A DNA stretch of 35,317 nucleotides, from positions 1 through 35,317 of the forward strand of contig NTKT01000021.1 in the NCBI GenBank assembly GCA_002457055.1. Direction: 5' to 3'. A program made the translations under genes and the position numbers. The notes below the pieces were generated by a model. The model saw nothing but the letters and a program-made list of their open reading frames with translations. It was not told where the DNA came from and ran no database searches. This document shows positions 31,040 through 35,317 of the stretch, piece by piece (position 1 is the first letter of the stretch; every line of letters begins with the position of its first letter). The stretch comes from Rhodobacteraceae bacterium MED-G08 (GTDB taxonomy: Bacteria; Pseudomonadota; Alphaproteobacteria; Rhodobacterales; Rhodobacteraceae).

Positions 31040-31545
31040 TAAACGCCCTTCGTTTTTTCCTGTTTGAGATCATAAATCGCTTGGATGGTCAGTTCTAGAG
31101 AAAACGATGCTAATATTATAAAACCAACTGGAAATGACAAATACATCCACCATATTGGTATATCTATCTCCAACTCCATCATTTGACCCAAATTGAAGTA
31201 TAGAAATGTTGCCTCCATTCCTGCTTTGAAAAATACAAAAGAGGCAACCAGTGCGGTCAGGTTCATTAATAGTTTTAGAAATTTTGATTGTTTGTCAGAT
31301 GTGATCGATGCAAGAAAATCTACTTGAATGTGGTTTCCTTCTCTCAACAATGGGCCAAGAAGAGGAAATACCAGCCAGCATACTAATACTGGTGGTAATT
31401 CTATCAGCCAGTCATAGCCTGTTCCAGATACATATCTGGTTATGGCACTCAAACTAAGTGCCATAACCATAATTGCGACAATAAGGATGCCTATTAAATA
31501 TGAAACCTTGGCCAGTAAATCATTTAATCTGGTCAAAATTATCAT
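31039..31545 (-). CDS. dctQ: TRAP transporter small permease subunit (DctQ), second operon
   Basis: A 168-aa four-helix membrane protein. I start at the ATG at 31545, which has AAGGAT at proper spacing; a TTG at 31551 would put that site too close. Features include YLIGILIVAIMVMALSLSA, the YDWLIELPPVLVCWLVF loop and C-terminal helices. It follows dctP by about 27 bases and overlaps dctM by one base. Confidence 0.9.
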   Translation of the reverse strand: MIILTRLNDLLAKVSYLIGILIVAIMVMALSLSAITRYVSGTGYDWLIELPPVLVCWLVFPLLGPLLREGNHIQVDFLASITSDKQSKFLKLLMNLTALVASFVFFKAGMEATFLYFNLGQMMELEIDIPIWWMYLSFPVGFIILASFSLELTIQAIYDLKQEKTKGV

Positions 31546-31572
31546 GGCCAAATCCTTAATATAGTGAGATCC

Positions 31573-32607
31573 TTACTTTTTGGCGTAAGCCTCTGCTGCC
31601 AAAAGTACATCTTTATCAAACATATCAGCCATCGCAGGCATGACTTTTTCGGTCATCATTGCATCAAATTTGGCTTTTTCCGCACCACTTAGCGTGGTAA
31701 CAGTACCACCTCGTTCAACAAACTTTGTTAGTGTGCTTTCGCCAGCATCTAAAATTGTATTTGTTGCGAGCTCACCAACTTCAGCTCCAACTTCCATTAC
31801 AAGCTCTTGAAGATCTGCTGGCAGTGAATCGAACCAATCTTTGTTAGCCATGATGTATGCATCAGCAAAGTACTGATAGGGCTTTTGAGCATAGTTTAAA
31901 TATTCCCACCAGCTGTAAGCTTCGATGCTTCCTGGAGGACTATTAATAGTATCTATCATCCCGGTTTGCAGTGCCGTATAAACTTCCCCTGTCGGCAGCG
32001 AGACAGTATTAGCTTCAAATGCATCCCACATTGGCCGTTCACTTTTAAGAAGTGCTCTTGCCTTTAGTCCTTTCATGACATCTACCCCGGTCAATTCTCG
32101 CGCACTGGAAAAAGTCATTACTGGTCCAACAGGATTATACATTATTAGCTTCGAATTACTTTTTGTTGTTAGGTCATCCCATATTTTACTGCCCGCATCA
32201 GACTCTTTGAAAAAATTCCGTTGTTGCTCATACGATGAGAAAAGGCCCGGGTAAGAGGCTACATTGAAATTCTTATTAATTGGTGGAAAACTTACCACTC
32301 CAACAACACCCCCTAGTTCCACTGCACCAGAAGTAATCGCTCCCATTACCTCTCTGATACCAAATAACTGCTTGGACGGGAAAAATTGTATAGTAAGACG
32401 TCCGTTTGACCTTTTAGTTACTTCGTCTGCAAAAATTTGTGAATGAATTGCACTTTGGTGCTTTGGGCTCCAGTGACCCGACATTCTCGCAACAAGGTTT
32501 TCTGCAGCCACCGAATGCGTAAAAATTAATAAAAATGAAGAAATTATCGAAATTAGCTTGCTTACATAGCGCAGCCTTATCGAATTATTTTTGAAATTTG
32601 TGTTCAA
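31573..32607 (-). CDS. dctP: TRAP transporter solute-binding protein (DctP family), second operon
   Basis: A 344-aa precursor with a signal peptide ending near HSVAA. DctP features: RMSGHWSPKHQSAIHSQ, the LKARALLKSERP strand (where most members have the carboxylate-binding Arg), PTGEVYTALQTGMIDTINS and a SWWEYLNYAQKPYQYF segment rich in aromatics, which may shape an unusual pocket. The start is TTG at 32607, firmly supported by GGGAGGATT. It heads dctP-dctQ-dctM-FAD oxidoreductase, transcribed leftwards. No terminator like that after the other dctP is visible in the short gap to dctQ. Confidence 0.88.
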   Translation of the reverse strand: MNTNFKNNSIRLRYVSKLISIISSFLLIFTHSVAAENLVARMSGHWSPKHQSAIHSQIFADEVTKRSNGRLTIQFFPSKQLFGIREVMGAITSGAVELGGVVGVVSFPPINKNFNVASYPGLFSSYEQQRNFFKESDAGSKIWDDLTTKSNSKLIMYNPVGPVMTFSSARELTGVDVMKGLKARALLKSERPMWDAFEANTVSLPTGEVYTALQTGMIDTINSPPGSIEAYSWWEYLNYAQKPYQYFADAYIMANKDWFDSLPADLQELVMEVGAEVGELATNTILDAGESTLTKFVERGGTVTTLSGAEKAKFDAMMTEKVMPAMADMFDKDVLLAAEAYAKK

Positions 32608-32630
32608 CTTTTAATCCTCCCAAATTACTT

Positions 32631-32658
32631 GCCAAGACTGCTAATGACGAGACTTGGC
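32631..32658. promoter_or_regulatory. Inverted repeat upstream of the second dctP, possible operator
   Basis: GCCAAG (32631-32636) and CTTGGC (32653-32658) form a 6-bp inverted repeat with a 16-base spacer, about 24 bases upstream of the dctP start. No U-tract follows on the minus strand, so it is more likely an operator than the terminator of the gene at 32739. Confidence 0.25.
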
Positions 32659-32738
32659 CAAAAAACTGAACCATAAAGGGAAGAAATCACCAAACGATTT
32701 TTATTTTGTCCTTACGTTACTTTGAAGCGTTTATGATT

Positions 32739-33281
32739 TTAATGAATTGTTACTGACTGGTTTTCAATTTTTGGCTCAACATCAATCCAGACAGGAAAGC
32801 AGTCCGTACTCCATTCTGCGACGTAAAACATTTTGAAAAATACATCTAGTATATTTCGGAGCAATGGCTCGTCTCCTTCTAGATGCACTGCATGTTTATC
32901 ATTATCTTTAAAAATTATTCTTAATCCGTCTTCCAAATTTTCAAAATCTACACTTTTGATAAGCCATGCTTTGGTTTGTTTACTAGCTATACTGACCGGC
33001 TGTTTTATTTCATTTGAGTTTGTTTTCATGTCGTTGGTTAAATCTTGAAGAGAAGAGATATTGGAAATTTGCTCAACCCTTTTAGAAAGTTCCAGAACAA
33101 AAAGTTTTCCAAGCCGTTGAGTAAGGAAGATCTGTGCTTGTTCCTCGATGTGTAAATCACAATCAAGTCTTATCCTATCTTGTTCAGGGTCAAAATTAGC
33201 TGTAAAAGTTTTCAACAAGTGGCTTTGCATTGAGATATGATCCATAAAATTATTATTTTTGTCCTTTGGTGGTTTAATCAC
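32739..33281 (-). CDS. Unknown soluble protein, up to 180 aa
   Basis: Not recognised. Soluble, mixed charge, with a predicted beta-rich C-terminal half (DGLRIIFKDNDKHAVHLEG, then DCFPVWIDVEPK). The start is uncertain: the GTG at 33281 overlaps the end of the serine hydrolase by eight bases and would be translationally coupled; an ATG at 33245 would give 168 aa. The N-terminal region (LLKTFTANFDPEQDRIRLDCDL) looks like a structured domain. It is likely co-transcribed with the hydrolase upstream. Confidence 0.5.
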   Translation of the reverse strand: MIKPPKDKNNNFMDHISMQSHLLKTFTANFDPEQDRIRLDCDLHIEEQAQIFLTQRLGKLFVLELSKRVEQISNISSLQDLTNDMKTNSNEIKQPVSIASKQTKAWLIKSVDFENLEDGLRIIFKDNDKHAVHLEGDEPLLRNILDVFFKMFYVAEWSTDCFPVWIDVEPKIENQSVTIH

Positions 33282-34446
33282 TAAGCATTCGCATTGCCGC
33301 TGTTTGCATCATGCCATCAATTGGAACTTCTCTGCCGATGTACTGTGTCATCAAACAGCCCGTCACATCCCTGACGGGATCTACCCAAAAATAGGTCGCT
33401 GCTGCTCCGCTCCAGCCGAATTCGCCAAGGGATGTTGTGTATTGGGCTTCCCCAACATTTTCCATAACTCTCCCTATTAAATTCCAACCGTAACCACAAA
33501 AAGGCTCATCGTTTATTCGAAATGTATTGTTAGGAAAACTTACCCGTGCCTTATGCATTAAGTTCCACATTCCTGCAGAGAGAATAACCTGACCATCAAT
33601 AGTTTTCCCGTCTCTTAGCATATTTGCGAATTTCATATAGTCTGAGATTGTTGAAAATAACCCATAACCGCCCCGCCGAAATTCTGGGTAATCTAACGGG
33701 TGTGACCGCCCTAAATGAGCAGGTTTCGACAAATCATGTGGTAATCGTTTAAGTACGGGTAGCTCTGATAATGACCTCACGCCATATACTTGCATAATGC
33801 GATGTTGGTTTTCTGGCTCAATAGTAAAGTTCGTATCAGTCATTTCGAGTGGATTAAGGATATACTTTCCTAATAGTTCTGTGATTGTCTTTTGAGTTAC
33901 CGTTTCTAAAAGATAAGCAAGAACATCTGTGGCAACGCTATAACGCCAGTGTGAGCCTGGATTGAAGACTAAAGGCAGTTCTGAAAGTATACTAATGATA
34001 TCACCTAGATCTCTATACCCATTTTCCATAAGCTCAGCCTGGCGATAGTAGGGAGCAACTGCACAGCCAATGTTGAAGTCATAGGAAAATCCAGCTCTAT
34101 GGGTTAGAAGATGTTCCACCGTAATTAAGCCGTCTGCTGGTGCTAAATGACCATCGGGGTTAAGCACAATCATACTAGAAAATCGGTTATCAAATTCTGC
34201 TAGAGTAGAAGTTAATTGAAGATAGCCGTCTTCTATAAGTTTTAATGCTAGAACTGAAATTATAGGTTTAGTCATCGAGTAAACACGATACAAAGCGCTT
34301 TCAGGAATTTCTGAGTTGGTGGCAAGGTCCTGGACACCGGATTTTCCAGCAAAAATATTTTTTCCACCTTGGTCTATTCGCCACTCTACACCAGCGAATA
34401 AGCCTTCGCTTACAAGTTTGTCAGCTGTTTTCTGTAGATAATCCAA
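33274..34446 (-). CDS. Class C beta-lactamase-like serine hydrolase
   Basis: A 390-aa member of the beta-lactamase/EstB-type serine hydrolase family. The nucleophile motif SxxK is Ser57-Met-Thr-Lys60 in YSMTKPI. A Tyr motif lies in WRYSVATDVLAYL. GWSGAAATYFWVDP near the end is where esterase-like members carry a Gly-x-Gly type element. No signal peptide is seen, which argues for an intracellular esterase or amidase rather than a secreted antibiotic-resistance enzyme. The start is TTG at 34446 with AAGGGT upstream. Its substrate is unknown; it is followed by the unknown gene at 32739. Confidence 0.82.
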   Translation of the reverse strand: MDYLQKTADKLVSEGLFAGVEWRIDQGGKNIFAGKSGVQDLATNSEIPESALYRVYSMTKPIISVLALKLIEDGYLQLTSTLAEFDNRFSSMIVLNPDGHLAPADGLITVEHLLTHRAGFSYDFNIGCAVAPYYRQAELMENGYRDLGDIISILSELPLVFNPGSHWRYSVATDVLAYLLETVTQKTITELLGKYILNPLEMTDTNFTIEPENQHRIMQVYGVRSLSELPVLKRLPHDLSKPAHLGRSHPLDYPEFRRGGYGLFSTISDYMKFANMLRDGKTIDGQVILSAGMWNLMHKARVSFPNNTFRINDEPFCGYGWNLIGRVMENVGEAQYTTSLGEFGWSGAAATYFWVDPVRDVTGCLMTQYIGREVPIDGMMQTAAMRMLSD

Positions 34447-34626
34447 TTATTAAACCCTTACTTTGATAATCCAGTTATATAGAGAATACTGTTAAATCTA
34501 TTATAGTAGATAACTTCAGCGTAGAATTTACACCGTTCACGACCCCACATCAATTCAAATTGGAAATATTGACACCGTTCAACAAGCATGTGAACTTTCT
34601 TTTACTGTAAATTGATCTTTAGATCA

Positions 34627-34702
34627 GCCCCAATAGCTCAGTCGGTAGAGCAACTGTTTCGTAAATAGTAGGTCGGCGGTTCAAGTCCGTCTTGGGGCAC
34701 CA
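34627..34702 (+). tRNA. tRNA-Thr (anticodon CGT)
   Basis: A complete 76-base cloverleaf. The acceptor GCCCCAA pairs with TTGGGGC. The D-arm is GCTC/GAGC. The anticodon stem ACTGT/ATAGT has one G-T pair and loop TTCGTAA, so the anticodon is CGT (Thr, codon ACG). The T-arm GGCGG/CCGTC encloses TTCAAGT. The 3' CCA is encoded. It stands alone. The GGGGAAACA repeats 48 bases downstream and the tRNA-like scars at 10 and 12.7 kb suggest tRNA 3' ends have served as integration targets. Confidence 0.93.
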
Positions 34703-34749
34703 ATAAAATCAATAAGTTAGCAGATATAGAGTAGAATGAAAACTTCTGT

Positions 34750-34769
34750 GGGGAAACACAGGGGAAACA
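34750..34769 (+). repeat. Tandem GGGGAAACA motif downstream of tRNA-Thr
   Basis: GGGGAAACA occurs at 34750-34758 and again at 34761-34769, an 11-bp period. Equivalent pairs, GGGTAACA/GGGGTAACA at 10149-10168 and GGGACACA/GAGGAAACA at 12806-12824, occur at the two islet borders. Such short direct repeats beside a tRNA end resemble arm-type sites of tyrosine integrases. No integrase gene is in the window. Confidence 0.4.
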
Positions 34770-34786
34770 TTCGCTTTTAAAAAGAA

Positions 34787-35317
34787 CTATTCTTTTTGTT
34801 TATTTACTTCTTCACTCAGAGTTAAGCCGGGTAGTCTTAACAATAAATCTTCCAGCCCTCTGCTCCATGCATTACTTACATCAACAAAGTATGGATCATT
34901 TGCATTCAAACGGCCCTCGACGCCAGATTTTATAGTATCGGTAAAGTAAATCTGAAAATCTAGTGGAAAACCAACTGTTAAATTGGCTTTCAAGGTGGAG
35001 TCGAAGCTAACTATTAAAAGTTTGAAAATATCCTTCATACTCAGGTCTCGCCGATAGGCTCTTACGAGGATTGGGCGACCATATTTTATTTCTCCAATTT
35101 GAAAAAAAGGCGTATCTTCAGTCGCTTCTATAAAATTTCCCTCCGGGTATATAAGAAAAAGAGAAGGTTTTGATCCTTTAATTTGACCACCTAATATTAA
35201 ATTAGCCTGAAACGTACTTTCGCCATTTATCCCGTTCTCTGAGTGTTGTTTTACTTTTTGACTCAATTTCTGACCTACAAATTCTGCCACTTCAAACATC
35301 GATTTGCACTTATGTAG
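34787..35317 (-). CDS. Anbu-type proteasome-related peptidase (N-terminus cut by window edge)
   Basis: The last 176 residues of a bacterial proteasome-family (Anbu/BPH) peptidase. Diagnostic segments are ANLILGGQIKG, LFLIYPEGNFIEATEDTPFF, QIGEIKYGRPIL and the VGFPLDF strand. The frame stays open to the window edge without needing the internal ATG at 35299, so the catalytic N-terminus lies outside. In other proteobacteria anbu lies in an operon with alpha-E, transglutaminase and ATP-grasp genes; those would be upstream, off the window. The TTCTTTTT arm of an AT hairpin at 34779-34797 covers the stop codon and may aid termination. Confidence 0.85.
   Translation of the reverse strand, partial: LHKCKSMFEVAEFVGQKLSQKVKQHSENGINGESTFQANLILGGQIKGSKPSLFLIYPEGNFIEATEDTPFFQIGEIKYGRPILVRAYRRDLSMKDIFKLLIVSFDSTLKANLTVGFPLDFQIYFTDTIKSGVEGRLNANDPYFVDVSNAWSRGLEDLLLRLPGLTLSEEVNKQKE

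Noticed and set aside
33274-34446. Antibiotic resistance beta-lactamase
   Set aside because: The SxxK motif is shared by esterases and peptidases of this family, there is no signal peptide, and the context is metabolic.
34569-34574. TTGACA as a -35 box for tRNA-Thr
   Set aside because: No -10 hexamer lies 16-18 bases downstream, so the promoter could not be supported.

Overview
The window looks like chromosomal DNA from a free-living marine alphaproteobacterium, most likely a low-GC Rhodobacterales or Roseobacter-type lineage. This is inferred from gene content, not from a marker gene. The signs are AT-rich codon use, pseudoazurin, a DUF1127 protein, two complete TRAP transporter operons, PlcP-type lipid remodelling genes and an Anbu-type peptidase. 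There is no rRNA, CRISPR array or intact transposase. One intact tRNA gene, tRNA-Thr(CGT), lies near the right end.

Left part (1-10.3 kb). Small single genes (pseudoazurin, an NTF2-like protein, a GFA-type zinc protein, a DoxX-like membrane protein, DUF1127) are separated by gaps rich in decayed repeats. The centrepiece is a tight four-gene operon at 3139-6986: a PlcP-like metallophosphoesterase, a sulfotransferase, a GT4 glycosyltransferase and a NodB/DUF2334-type deacetylase. A Pho-box-like tandem 11-mer sits about 50 bp upstream, placed correctly against a -10 hexamer. I read this as a phosphate-starvation lipid-remodelling operon: PlcP removes phospholipid headgroups and GT4 glycosylates the diacylglycerol. 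The sulfotransferase and deacetylase may make an unusual, possibly sulfated, glycolipid. An 83-bp inverted repeat (1878-1960 and 9754-9836), the decayed 3' end of a serine recombinase gene, flanks this region. A 34-bp intergenic repeat occurs three times.

Middle (10.0-15.4 kb). A 2.7-kb islet carries two split-barrel flavoprotein-like genes and a GAF-adenylate cyclase. It is bordered by direct repeats that resemble tRNA 3' end plus terminator scars. After it come a dimeric-barrel-like protein, an FkbM methyltransferase, a pentapeptide-repeat protein, and a zinc-ribbon gene that is a paralogue of one at 7.7 kb. This second copy is translationally coupled to a 42-aa membrane protein.

Right part (15.6-35.3 kb). 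A TRAP operon (dctP, an attenuator-like terminator, dctQ, dctM) is followed by an isocitrate lyase/PEP mutase superfamily lyase. Then come a glycerophosphodiester phosphodiesterase with a DUF1330 protein, and a 953-aa protein with both a lipobox and RTX repeats. A LysE exporter, an amidase, a Tyr/Lys-less SDR and a divergent PanB-like enzyme follow. A second TRAP operon (dctP-dctQ-dctM plus a FAD-dependent amine oxidoreductase) runs leftwards. The window ends with a class C beta-lactamase-like serine hydrolase, an unknown gene, the tRNA and a truncated Anbu peptidase. The right half reads as accessory catabolism of small organic acids and amines. An unusually large share of the genes use TTG starts, several with good Shine-Dalgarno sequences.
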